A stretch of DNA of 16,711 nt from DATDCY01 sp031406795 [NCBI: Candidatus Rokuibacteriota bacterium] (GCA_031406795.1 JANOHV010000086.1:1-16711), one strand, 5' to 3'; shown: positions 4,728 to 10,711, numbered from the stretch's first letter. The notes: generated from the letters alone by a model not told the origin. Made by a program: numbers and translations.

Positions 4728-5923
4728 ATGATAGCGAGAAGTTCAACGGCAACGCTGCACCGATTGGCCCGCGGCTTTCCTATCGTCGCGATCACCGGCC
4801 CGCGACAGTCCGGCAAGACGACCCTCGGCGGCAGTCCTTCCCCGACAAATCCTACCTGTCGCTGGAAGACCCGGACATTCTCGCTCTGGCCGAATCCGAC
4901 CCGCGCGGTCTCCTGGCAGCCCACCCGCTCGGCGCTATCATCGACGAGGCGCAGCGCGCCCCGCAGTTCTTCTCGTATCTGCAGACCCGCGTCGATGAGA
5001 AAGGCGCACCCGGGGCGTGGATCCTCACTGGTTCGCAGCAATTCGGGTTGCTCTCGGGGATAACCCAGTCTCTGGCGGGCCGGGTGGGTCTGCTCCAACT
5101 CCTCCCTTTCTCGCTCTCCGAGCTGCGCGATGCGGTCCGTCCTCTTGCCACGCTCGACGAGTATTTAGTGCAGGGCTTCTACCCCCCGCTGTACGACCGC
5201 CTGGTTTCCTCCAGCGACTGGTTCGCCGCCTACATCGCCACTTATGTCGAGCGCGATCTGCGCCAGCTGATCAATGTGCGCGACCTCTCTGCCTTCCAGA
5301 GATTCGTGAAGATGTGCGCCGCCCGCACCGGGCAATTGCTCAACCTTTCCGCTCTTGCGGCGGACTGCGGCATCAGCCACAACACCGCCGCCGCCTGGAT
5401 CTCGGTGCTCGAGGCAAGCTACATCATTCACCTGTTGCGCCCGCACTATCGCAACTTCAACAAGCGCATCGTGAAGACCCCCAAGCTCTACTTCTGCGAC
5501 GTGGGGCTGGCCGCCTGGCTGCTGGGGGTGCGGGAACCGGAGCAGGCTCGTTTTCACGCGCAGCGAGGGGCGCTCTTCGAGACGCTCGTGGTCAACGAGT
5601 TCCTGAAGCAGAGACTGAACGACGGTCAGCCGACAAACCTGTTCTTCTGGCGCGACAGCAAGGGGCTGGAGATCGACCTGCTGCTCGAGAACGGCGACGA
5701 CCTGACGCCGGTCGAGATCAAGTCGGGGCAGACCATCGTCCCGGATTTCTTCACGGGACTGAAGCAGTGGCTGGCGCTCTCGGGAACCCCCGTTCACCCC
5801 GCCTGGCTGATCTACGGCGGCGAACGCGAGCACCGGCGTGATTCCGTCGCGATCATCCCGTGGAACTTTCTTCCTGCCCAATTGCCCATGATACCTTCCC
5901 GCGAGCTCCGCGAACTTGCGTAA
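4728..5923 (+). pseudogene. AAA ATPase with DUF4143 domain, frameshifted near 4828
   Basis: ATG 4728 opens TLHRLARGFPIVAITGPRQS with GKTTL, an intact Walker A. The frame then shifts: one missing base between 4827 and 4828 moves translation to the frame that carries SYLSLEDPDILALAESDPRG, the Walker B LGAIIDEAQRAP, WILTGSQQFGLLSGITQSLAGR and the DUF4143 domain to 5923. That C-terminal domain has EIDLLLENGDDLTPVEIKSG, a PD-(D/E)xK-like core. With the base restored the protein would be about 398 residues, normal for the family. These ATPases are of unknown function, often mobile, and frequent in TA/defence islands. Mutation or assembly error cannot be distinguished here. Confidence 0.85.
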
Positions 5924-5937
5924 CTTACCGTAATTAC

Positions 5938-5966
5938 TTGATAATTATTCTGTGAACCAATATTGT
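5938..5966 (+). promoter_or_regulatory. Putative promoter attached to hairpin copy 5
   Basis: TTGATA (5938-5943) and TATTGT (5961-5966) are 17 bases apart in an AT-rich stretch. Transcription would start a few bases before the repeat, so the hairpin would lie in a roughly 65-base leader ending at GTG 6039. Copy 6 has an equivalent pair at the same distance (6899, 6922), which strengthens both calls. Confidence 0.45.
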
Positions 5967-5976
5967 TTTTACACCG

Positions 5977-6035
5977 TGAACGCAGCCACCGCTGTCCGTT
6001 TTCCGGCAGTCCCCGGTGATGGGGACCGGCGGTAG
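5977..6035 (+). repeat. Hairpin repeat, copy 5
   Basis: A 59-bp copy, TGAACGCAGCCACCGCTGTC to CCGGCGGTAG, with loop bases CGGTGAT in place of CTGCGAT; the outer GTCCCC/GGGGAC pairing remains. It is closest to copy 6, and the similarity between these two extends about 60 bases further upstream, reaching the end of the ATPase gene. The GTG three bases after it begins the antitoxin-like gene. Confidence 0.92.
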
Positions 6036-6038
6036 CTT

Positions 6039-6287
6039 GTGAATATTCCGAACCCGGCGCATCCCCGGAGGCAATCAGCGACACAACCCGCCCCGGTGAC
6101 GCACCGCCCGCCGGGAAGCGACCGAGCTATCCGTGGGTCACGCGCCATCGAAAGCTCGCGCGCCGCTCGCGAGAGCGTGGAACTGCAGATGACGCCCGCG
6201 GAACGGCTGACGCTCGCGCTGGAGCTCTCCGACCTGTGCGAGGAACTGGCTGCCGCGGGACGATCCACGCTTGAGGAACAGGCGTGA
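6039..6287 (+). CDS. Antitoxin-like partner of the nucleotidyltransferase
   Basis: An 82-residue frame from GTG 6039. The first 35 or so residues are Pro/Arg-rich and look unrelated to any family. From about residue 37 it reads IESSRAARESVELQMTPAER, then LTLALELSDLCEEL, the helical pattern of small proteins encoded directly before nucleotidyltransferase toxins. The true start may be an internal codon such as ATG 6189, with the GTG supplied by the hairpin leader. Its TGA overlaps the GTG of the next gene by 4 bases. Antitoxin role is inferred from position only. Confidence 0.5.
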   Translation: MNIPNPAHPRRQSATQPAPVTHRPPGSDRAIRGSRAIESSRAARESVELQMTPAERLTLALELSDLCEELAAAGRSTLEEQA

Positions 6288-6810
6288 CCCGCGCAGAAGT
6301 TCTGCGGACCGTCGCTGCCGACCTCAATGAGCTGGTCGAGGCAGGGACGCTGGGACGCTGGGACGCTGGGCGTTGTGCGGCGGGCTCGCGCTCGCTGTCT
6401 GGGGCGCGCCGCGGGCGACGCTGGACATCGACGTCCTCGCCGACCTTGCGGAAGGCCGTCCCGCCGCCTGGGTCGCCGAAGCGCTCGTTCTCAAGGGGTG
6501 GACCCTCATCGATCACGCCCGCCACCCCGGCGACCCGGTTCCGGAGCTGCTGCGGATGACGCGCGGCGGTGTCGGCGTCGATATCCTGATCGCCCATCGC
6601 ACCTGGGAAGCCGCCATGCTTGAGGAAGCCTCGATCGTGCCCTGGCAGGGGGTCGGCGTCCCGAGCGTGCGGGTCGAGGCGCTGGCTGCGATGAAGCTCC
6701 GCGCCGGAGGCCCGCAGGACCTCGTGGATGCCGGCCGTCTGGAGGCATTGCCGGATTTCGACCGCGGGCGCTTCACCGCATGGAAGAAGAGACTCCGGGT
6801 GCGGGATTAG
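6284..6810 (+). pseudogene. Nucleotidyltransferase toxin disrupted by a tandem octanucleotide
   Basis: GTG 6284 opens MTRAEVLRTVAADLNELVEA, then runs into three copies of GGGACGCT (6344-6367) that change frame. In the shifted frame, ALCGGLALAVWGAPRATLDI with DVLADL gives the G-G...R.T.D-x-D nucleotidyltransferase core, continuing to VGVDILIAHRTWE, VEALAAMKL and a TAG at 6808-6810. With two octamers instead of three the whole gene reads through in one frame (EAGTLGRWALCGG), giving about 172 residues. The gene is thus off in this sequence but one slippage event from on. It overlaps the antitoxin-like gene (GTGA). Confidence 0.75.
6344..6369 (+). repeat. Tandem octanucleotide GGGACGCT, 3 units plus GG
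   Basis: Three perfect back-to-back GGGACGCT units at 6344-6351, 6352-6359 and 6360-6367, then GG. The 26-base stretch between the in-frame GCA codon and the GCG of the shifted frame is 2 modulo 3; removing one unit leaves 18, which is in frame. Short tandem repeats of this kind are substrates for slipped-strand mispairing. Confidence 0.95.
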
Positions 6811-6816
6811 CAAGCA

Positions 6817-6867
6817 ATGGACAAGAACGCCAAGATTTCCATCGCCGGCCACCGCGGCCTCTTTTGA
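6817..6867 (+). pseudogene. fcl: GDP-L-fucose synthase N-terminal fragment (copy 2)
   Basis: ATG 6817, six bases after the nucleotidyltransferase stop, reads MDKNAKISIAGHRGLF and stops at TGA 6865-6867. It is the start of a GDP-L-fucose synthase up to the glycine-rich NADP loop. Closely similar to the copy at 3181, which differs in the first residues and extends further. Confidence 0.72.
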
Positions 6868-6898
6868 TCCGCTAACTCGCCTAACTTGTCGTAATTCC

Positions 6899-6927
6899 TT
6901 GATTATTCTCCTATGATACGGTATTCC
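6899..6927 (+). promoter_or_regulatory. Putative promoter attached to hairpin copy 6
   Basis: TTGATT (6899-6904), a 17-base spacer and TATTCC (6922-6927). It aligns with the promoter-like pair before copy 5, including the upstream CGTAATT-CTTGAT stretch. An alternative -10, TATGAT, lies at 6912. Transcription would cross the hairpin before reaching the BrnT gene. Confidence 0.4.
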
Positions 6928-6937
6928 AATTGCACCG

Positions 6938-6996
6938 TGAACGCAGCCACCGCTGTCCGTTTTCCGGCTGTTCCCTGCGATGGGGACCGGCCGTAG
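6938..6996 (+). repeat. Hairpin repeat, copy 6
   Basis: A 59-bp copy identical to copy 5 over its first 31 bases. The left arm is GTTCCC, pairing with GGGGAC through one G-T pair in RNA, and the tail is CGGCCGTAG. CGTG and then TTG follow, starting the second dehydrogenase fragment. Confidence 0.9.
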
Positions 6997-7000
6997 CGTG

Positions 7001-7102
7001 TTGAAGCGCCGCATCTCCGTCGTCGGCTTCAACGGTCAGCCCTTTCTCAACATCTCGAACACCTGGATGCAGAAACTTATCGGAGTTCGCGATGCGGATT
7101 GA
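7001..7102 (+). pseudogene. UDP-sugar dehydrogenase N-terminal fragment (copy 2)
   Basis: TTG 7001 reads LKRRISVVGF, the same first codons as at 3743, then NGQPFLNISNTWMQKLIG, which I cannot place, to a TGA at 7100-7102 inside the BrnT gene. Only about the first ten codons are recognisable. The join points of the two copies differ by one codon, so the source sequence was cut at nearly the same place twice or was copied after the cut. Confidence 0.5.
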
Positions 7103-7364
7103 GTGGGATCCGAACAAGGCGCGCACGAATCATCTGAAGCATGGAGTATCCTTCGAGGAAGCGGCTACTGCGCTGAGGGATTGCATGTCTAAGACGGGCG
7201 CCGATCCGGACCATTCCATCGGCGAGCATCGTTATATCACTTTTGGTTTATCGGAGAAGGGAAGACTCCTCGTGATCTCCCATACTGACGAGGGCGATCG
7301 AATCAGGATCATCAGTGCCCGAACGGCGGGCAGGGGGGAGCGGAAAATCTATGAAGAAGGATAG
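7092..7364 (+). CDS. brnT: BrnT family toxin
   Basis: A 90-residue protein beginning MRIEWDPNKARTNHLKHGVS, then FEEAATAL, a GEHRYITFGLSEKGRLLVIS strand pair and a RIRIISARTAGRGERKIYEE ending. This is the canonical BrnT pattern (eWD..Ka..N..KHgvsFeeA ... R..G.......l.v.yt.r....RiISaR.A...Er..Y). BrnT is a RelE-fold ribonuclease that blocks translation and is neutralised by BrnA. Length and motifs are complete. The stop overlaps the antitoxin start by 14 bases. Hairpin copy 6 and its promoter lie upstream, so the module may be driven from them. Confidence 0.92.
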   Translation: MRIEWDPNKARTNHLKHGVSFEEAATALRDCMSKTGADPDHSIGEHRYITFGLSEKGRLLVISHTDEGDRIRIISARTAGRGERKIYEEG

Positions 7365-7611
7365 CATTTCCAAGGTTGCGGAACAGCGCGCTCAGTATAA
7401 GTTGTCGGATTTTTCCAGTCCGATGGTGCGGGGGAAGTATGCCAAGCGTATCCAGGAGTCGTCGAACGTCGTCGTTTTAAAGCCCGAAGTTGCCGAAGCC
7501 TTCCCGAACGCGGATGCAGTCAACAAGGCGCTGCTCTCCCTTATCAAGATTGCAAGAACCTGCACTCACGCTGATGAACACCATGGCCGGCGAGCGAAAG
7601 CGCGCGGGTGA
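7351..7611 (+). CDS. BrnA-like antitoxin cognate to BrnT
   Basis: An 86-residue protein from ATG 7351, preceded by GGGGGGAGCGG. It contains VRGKYAKRIQESSNVVVLKP, then EVAEAFPNADAVNKALLSLI. This is the pattern of ribbon-helix-helix-type antitoxins often placed after BrnT or RelE toxins. The core ends near SLIKIAR; the last 17 residues (THADEHHGRRAKARG and neighbours) look like foreign sequence read through after a join, since a hairpin-repeat stub begins at the stop codon (7609). It probably binds the toxin and represses the module, as BrnA does, but the precise antitoxin family is unsure. Confidence 0.75.
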   Translation: MKKDSISKVAEQRAQYKLSDFSSPMVRGKYAKRIQESSNVVVLKPEVAEAFPNADAVNKALLSLIKIARTCTHADEHHGRRAKARG

Positions 7612-7688
7612 ACGCAGCCACCCTAGCCGCCGATGAGGGTAATGTTGTTTCCCATGAGGAAGCAAAAAAGAGGCTGCTTGCCAATTGA
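7608..7688 (+). pseudogene. RelB/Phd-type antitoxin C-terminal remnant joined to a repeat stub
   Basis: From GTG 7608 the frame reads VNAATLAADEGNVVSHEEAK and ends KRLLAN. DEG.VVSHEE..KRL is a frequent C-terminus of antitoxins preceding RelE/ParE toxins. The first 14 bases (7609-7622, TGAACGCAGCCACC) equal the start of hairpin copies 5 and 6, so the remnant is fused to a truncated repeat. The stop overlaps a TTG start of the toxin scrap (TTGA). Confidence 0.5.
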
Positions 7689-7720
7689 AGCTCGAATGGA
7701 CCGAACCTGCGGTTCGAGAC
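7685..7720 (+). pseudogene. ParE/RelE-type toxin N-terminal remnant
   Basis: TTG 7685 reads LKLEWTEPAVRD and then diverges; the frame continues to a TAA at 7808-7810 with no family similarity. K.eWTEPAV.DL is a very common start for ParE/RelE-type toxins. With the antitoxin scrap upstream and the 4-base overlap, this is the junction of a former TA pair whose two outer ends are gone. Confidence 0.5.
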
Positions 7721-7817
7721 CCCTCGACATCTCGCGCCTGTACGAGATCCAGACAATATTCAGTGCATCTTGAAAAAAGTCATAGACAATTTTCGACTAC
7801 CATTGAATAATTCAGGC

Positions 7818-9038
7818 ATGATAACCCGAGACCTCCAGGGTGTCCTCACGGCCGACCTCGACCGCTACGACAAGATGTCGTTTGTCGCCGGCCCCCGCCA
7901 GACCGGCAAGACGACGCTCGCAAGGATGCTGATGGGGAAGCGCCAGGCCTCGCGCTACTGGAACTACGACATTCCGGAGGACCGCCTGCTGCTCACGCGC
8001 AAGCCATCGTTCTACAAGGAGGTCGATCGCCCCCGGGGTGTCAAGCCGCTGGTGGTTTTCGACGAACTGCACAAGTATCGATTGTGGAAATCCTACCTCA
8101 AGGGTGCCTTCGACGACGCGCACGCCGACTTCTCGTTCCTCGTCACCGGCAGCGGACGCCTCGACCTCTACCGCAAGGGAGGCGACAGCCTCGCCGGGCG
8201 CTATTTCCTTCACCGGCTCTTCCCCCTGACGATCGGCGAGCTTGCCACGACCCCGCGGCGTTCCCTCGAGGATTTCCTCGGCGGCCCCGATGAACTTCCG
8301 GCAGCCGGGGCCGCATCCCGCGATGCCTGGCGGGCCCTCGAGATCCTGAGCGGCTTCCCCGAGCCCTTCAACACCGGCGAAGAGTCTTTTTATCGCCGCT
8401 GGGCCCAGACCTACCGCAAGCAGGTGATCCTCGAAGACATCCGGGACCTGACCCACGTCCACCAGGTGAGCCGGATCGAAACCCTCGCCGTCCTGTTACG
8501 CGAGCGGGTTGGCGGACTGCTCTCCACGAACGCGCTGCGCGAGGACATGAAGACCGCCTTCGACACCGTCAAGAACTGGCTCGAGATCCTGCAGAACTTC
8601 TACCTCGTTTTTATGCTGACCCCATGGCACGGCTCCCTGGTGCGCAGCTTGCGCAAGGAGCCGAAGCTTTATTTCTATGACTGGGCAGCTGTCCCCGACC
8701 CGGCGGCGCGTTTCGAAAACCTCGTCGCGGTACACCTGCTCCGAGCCGTGACCGCCTGGACCGAGGCCGGCGCCGGCGAGTTCTCGCTGCACTTCGTTCG
8801 CGACCGCGAGAAAAGCGAGGTGGACTTCCTACTGGTCCGCGGCAAGAAACCGCTGGTCCTCGTCGAGGCCAAGCTGTCGGAGACCGAACCCGCCCCGGCG
8901 CTCATCAAGATGAAGAAGGCGCTCGGGATACCGGCGGTCCAGCTGGTGAACGTGCCGGGCATCTCCCGGAAGGCCGCCGGGAAAGGCGAGGGGATCCTGG
9001 TCGCCTCGGCGGATCGTTGGCTGGCGGGACTGCCATGA
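7818..9038 (+). CDS. AAA ATPase with DUF4143 domain (intact)
   Basis: A 406-residue protein. The Walker A motif GPRQTGKTT spans residues 25-33 and the Walker B-like strand is PLVVFDELHKYRLWKSYL. FLVTGSGRLDLYRKGGDSLAG with RYFLHRLFPLTIGEL is the sensor and linker region, and the C-terminal DUF4143 core is EVDFLL (Glu334, Asp336) and VLVEAK (Glu350, Lys352), PD-(D/E)xK-like. ATG 7818 is chosen over TTG 7770 because the family begins close to ITRDL. Such proteins are cytoplasmic and of unknown function; they are thought to be selfish or defence-associated. It is unlike the first ATPase in sequence, so it is not a simple duplicate. Confidence 0.88.
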   Translation: MITRDLQGVLTADLDRYDKMSFVAGPRQTGKTTLARMLMGKRQASRYWNYDIPEDRLLLTRKPSFYKEVDRPRGVKPLVVFDELHKYRLWKSYLKGAFDDAHADFSFLVTGSGRLDLYRKGGDSLAGRYFLHRLFPLTIGELATTPRRSLEDFLGGPDELPAAGAASRDAWRALEILSGFPEPFNTGEESFYRRWAQTYRKQVILEDIRDLTHVHQVSRIETLAVLLRERVGGLLSTNALREDMKTAFDTVKNWLEILQNFYLVFMLTPWHGSLVRSLRKEPKLYFYDWAAVPDPAARFENLVAVHLLRAVTAWTEAGAGEFSLHFVRDREKSEVDFLLVRGKKPLVLVEAKLSETEPAPALIKMKKALGIPAVQLVNVPGISRKAAGKGEGILVASADRWLAGLP

Positions 9039-9091
9039 ACGAGGCAATGATGGCTGGTACCTTGCAGAAGGAAACCGCCCTGGCGATCTTC

Positions 9092-9187
9092 GTGAGCAAC
9101 CGGGAATTCTTCTTCGAGACCGGGCGCCCCGAATACCTCTTCCCCGCCGCGGCCAAGCTCGGCGGCATCCGTTCCTGGAGGGGCTGA
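9092..9187 (+). pseudogene. fcl: GDP-L-fucose synthase internal fragment (B)
   Basis: GTG 9092 opens VSNREFFFETGRPEYLFPAA and AKLGGI, then RSWRG and TGA at 9185-9187. No hairpin precedes it. Compared with the copy at 9887, about 31 bases between GGCGGCATC and CGTTCC are missing, indicating a deletion within an already truncated ancestor. The GGAGGGG near its end serves as the ribosome site of the next gene. Confidence 0.72.
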
Positions 9188-9190
9188 GCG

Positions 9191-9532
9191 ATGAAGATCG
9201 TTCGAGACCGGATTGATCTTGCAGAACTGAAAGACATGGCCGAACGGGGATTCGGGACTCTCGACAAGGCGGTGGTTGATATCGAAGCCGGCATCATGGC
9301 AATCGATGCCGAGCTTCACTCGGATCAGGAGGCGCTTCTGCTGGAAAACGGTTCGGCGCAGCGCGATCTGTGGGGAATCAACCTCTACCCGGACATCGCC
9401 GGCGAGGACTGGCTGGAATTCGACTCGATGATCAACCTGCGTCCAGGGTCCGGCAACAGGAGCCGGGGAGTCGATGACCCGGCCGTGCGAGAGAGGATCC
9501 GGGATATCGTGATGCGCCTGGTGCAGCGATGA
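9191..9532 (+). CDS. DUF5674 family protein
   Basis: A 113-residue protein: MKIVRDRIDLAELKDMAERG, AVVDIEAGIMAIDAELHSDQ, EALLLENGSAQRDLWGINLY. The core A.VDie.giMaidaElH.D.E..Ll..GS.q.dLWGiN.yP matches DUF5674 as I know it. Function is unknown. GGAGGGG about 7 bases before ATG 9191 supports the start. The stop overlaps the next ATG by 4 bases (ATGA), so the two genes form one translational unit, as in the TA modules to the left. A toxin/antitoxin role is possible but unproven. Confidence 0.82.
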   Translation: MKIVRDRIDLAELKDMAERGFGTLDKAVVDIEAGIMAIDAELHSDQEALLLENGSAQRDLWGINLYPDIAGEDWLEFDSMINLRPGSGNRSRGVDDPAVRERIRDIVMRLVQR

Positions 9533-9864
9533 CCGTCATGCACCGGGAGCTCGCCGCCGGCCGCTGGTTCGGCCTGCCGCTGGTCGAGCAGATGGCCAAC
9601 ATCGGCAGCGAGATCGAGCGGACGATTTCCTGGCGCGGCCGAAACGCGAAAAACAGCGCGGCGGCTTTCGAGCGGGGACTTGAGCTGCTCGACCTGACGA
9701 TCGCCGACCCCCGCCACCGCCGGCGCCTTCGGGAACTGGTGCGCGTGCGCGAAGCACTCGCCGATCACTTCGTTTTCGATAACAGCTTCGGTTCGACGGA
9801 CGAATCATGGCGCCGTTATTTCAACGCCTTCACCTATGCATCAGCCATCCGGAGGGGACGCTGA
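9529..9864 (+). CDS. Conserved hypothetical protein coupled to DUF5674
   Basis: A 111-residue helical protein: GLPLVEQMANIGSEIERTIS, WRGRNAKNSAAAFERGLELL, DLTIADPRHRRRLRELVRVR, then DNSFGSTDESWRRYF. Proteins with this LP..EQ.aNIGSE.er...W and FERaLELLDLT pattern are common next to small TA-like genes; I know no named function. It begins at ATG 9529, overlapping the DUF5674 stop. The composition is soluble and no signal peptide or membrane segment is visible. The last codons run into the region where the next fucose-synthase fragment begins. Confidence 0.75.
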   Translation: MTVMHRELAAGRWFGLPLVEQMANIGSEIERTISWRGRNAKNSAAAFERGLELLDLTIADPRHRRRLRELVRVREALADHFVFDNSFGSTDESWRRYFNAFTYASAIRRGR

Positions 9865-9886
9865 TATTCATTGGCTCGAACCTGCC

Positions 9887-10003
9887 GGGAATTCTTCTTC
9901 GAGCCCGAGCGCCCCGATTCTTCTTCCCCGCCGCGGCCAAGCTCGGCGGCATCCACGCCAGCAACACCTGCCCGGCGGAGAGATCGTTCCCGTATGCCCA
10001 CTG
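9887..10003 (+). pseudogene. fcl: GDP-L-fucose synthase internal fragment (C), frameshifted
   Basis: GGGAATTCTTCTTCGAGCCC at about 9887 starts the match. One base is missing near 9918 (GATTCTTC against GAATACCTC in the other copies), after which AAAKLGGIHASNTCPAERSF appears in another frame, ending PYAH and TGA at 10001-10003. After the fucose-synthase part it shares GAGAGATCGTTCCCG with the copy at 4424, although a genuine enzyme would continue differently. The two copies therefore derive from one chimera. It lies directly before the exopolysaccharide cluster. Confidence 0.7.
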
Positions 10004-10046
10004 AAGTCGACACGGTAATCTGCAAGCTCCAGACTGTCGTCCGCCC

Positions 10047-10685
10047 ATGATTGAATCAATGACAGCGGTCGGGCGCATCGGCTTCTTGTTCCTCTGCCTT
10101 CTCCTTCCGTTGAAGGATGCCGGCGCTGCGGGGGAGCCTGCGGGAACGTTCGCCGTCGTGGAGGGCGAAGTCGTTGTCGTCAAGCCCGGCTTCGACAACC
10201 GCGCGCGCGCCCGGACCGGTGACCCGGTCCTGGTCGGTGACATTCTAAGAACCGGGGGCAATGGCAAGACGAAGATCCTGCTGGCCGACGATTCCCTAGT
10301 CTTCATCCCCTCCCGGTCGGTTTTGCGGATCAACCAGTACGCATTCGATCCCGCGGAAAGCCGGCGGAGCGCGAGGATACAACTGCTGGAAGGGCGGGCA
10401 CGGTTCATCGTCGGCCGGCAGCGGTTCCGGAATTCCCTGTTCAGTGTGGAGACGGAGCACGCGGTTATCGGCGCCGGCCCCGCCGATTTTTCCCTTGCTG
10501 TGGCTGATGGGGAGTCGACCGTCGCGGTCATCGACGGCAGCGTCAGCGTGAAGAACATTTCCAACCTGATCATCGGGAGCATGAACGTTTCGACAAATCA
10601 GCAGTCAGTGATCGCCAGGAAGTCGCCACCCACCCAACCGGCGGTGATAACCTCAGGGCAAAGAAAGGAATACCGGAAGTTCTAG
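10047..10685 (+). CDS. FecR-domain periplasmic protein
   Basis: A 212-residue protein with a signal peptide (hydrophobic FLFLCLLLPL, cut probably near DAGA-AG). The FecR domain then runs from about residue 35: FAVVEGEVVVVKPGFDNRAR, GDPVLVGDILRTGGNGKTKI, LLADDSLVFIPSRSVLRIN and VETEHAVIGAGPADFSLAVA. In iron signalling FecR relays to a sigma factor, but stand-alone secreted FecR-domain proteins are frequent at the start of exopolysaccharide loci, where they probably act in envelope assembly or sensing. ATG 10047 and ATG 10059 are both possible starts; no strong ribosome site is visible. Confidence 0.82.
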   Translation: MIESMTAVGRIGFLFLCLLLPLKDAGAAGEPAGTFAVVEGEVVVVKPGFDNRARARTGDPVLVGDILRTGGNGKTKILLADDSLVFIPSRSVLRINQYAFDPAESRRSARIQLLEGRARFIVGRQRFRNSLFSVETEHAVIGAGPADFSLAVADGESTVAVIDGSVSVKNISNLIIGSMNVSTNQQSVIARKSPPTQPAVITSGQRKEYRKF

Positions 10686-10711
10686 CAAACTTCATTCACC
10701 ATTTGTGACGC

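Noticed and set aside
4693-4732. A second promoter using TATGAT at 4727
   Set aside because: It would overlap the ATPase start codon and give a leaderless message without an appropriately spaced -35.
4304-5098. Minus-strand frames sharing a recurrent SYRRSPSQGTAGK peptide
   Set aside because: The shared peptide is the reverse translation of the hairpin repeat and fucose-synthase fragment; it recurs because the DNA repeats, not because a protein is conserved.
461-6996. CRISPR array
   Set aside because: The repeats are 0.7-2 kb apart with genes between them, not separated by short unique spacers, and no cas gene is present.
2349-6996. Integron cassette array with attC sites
   Set aside because: The repeats lack paired RYYYAAC/GTTRRRY core sites, and no tyrosine integrase is in the window. 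Only the layout is similar.
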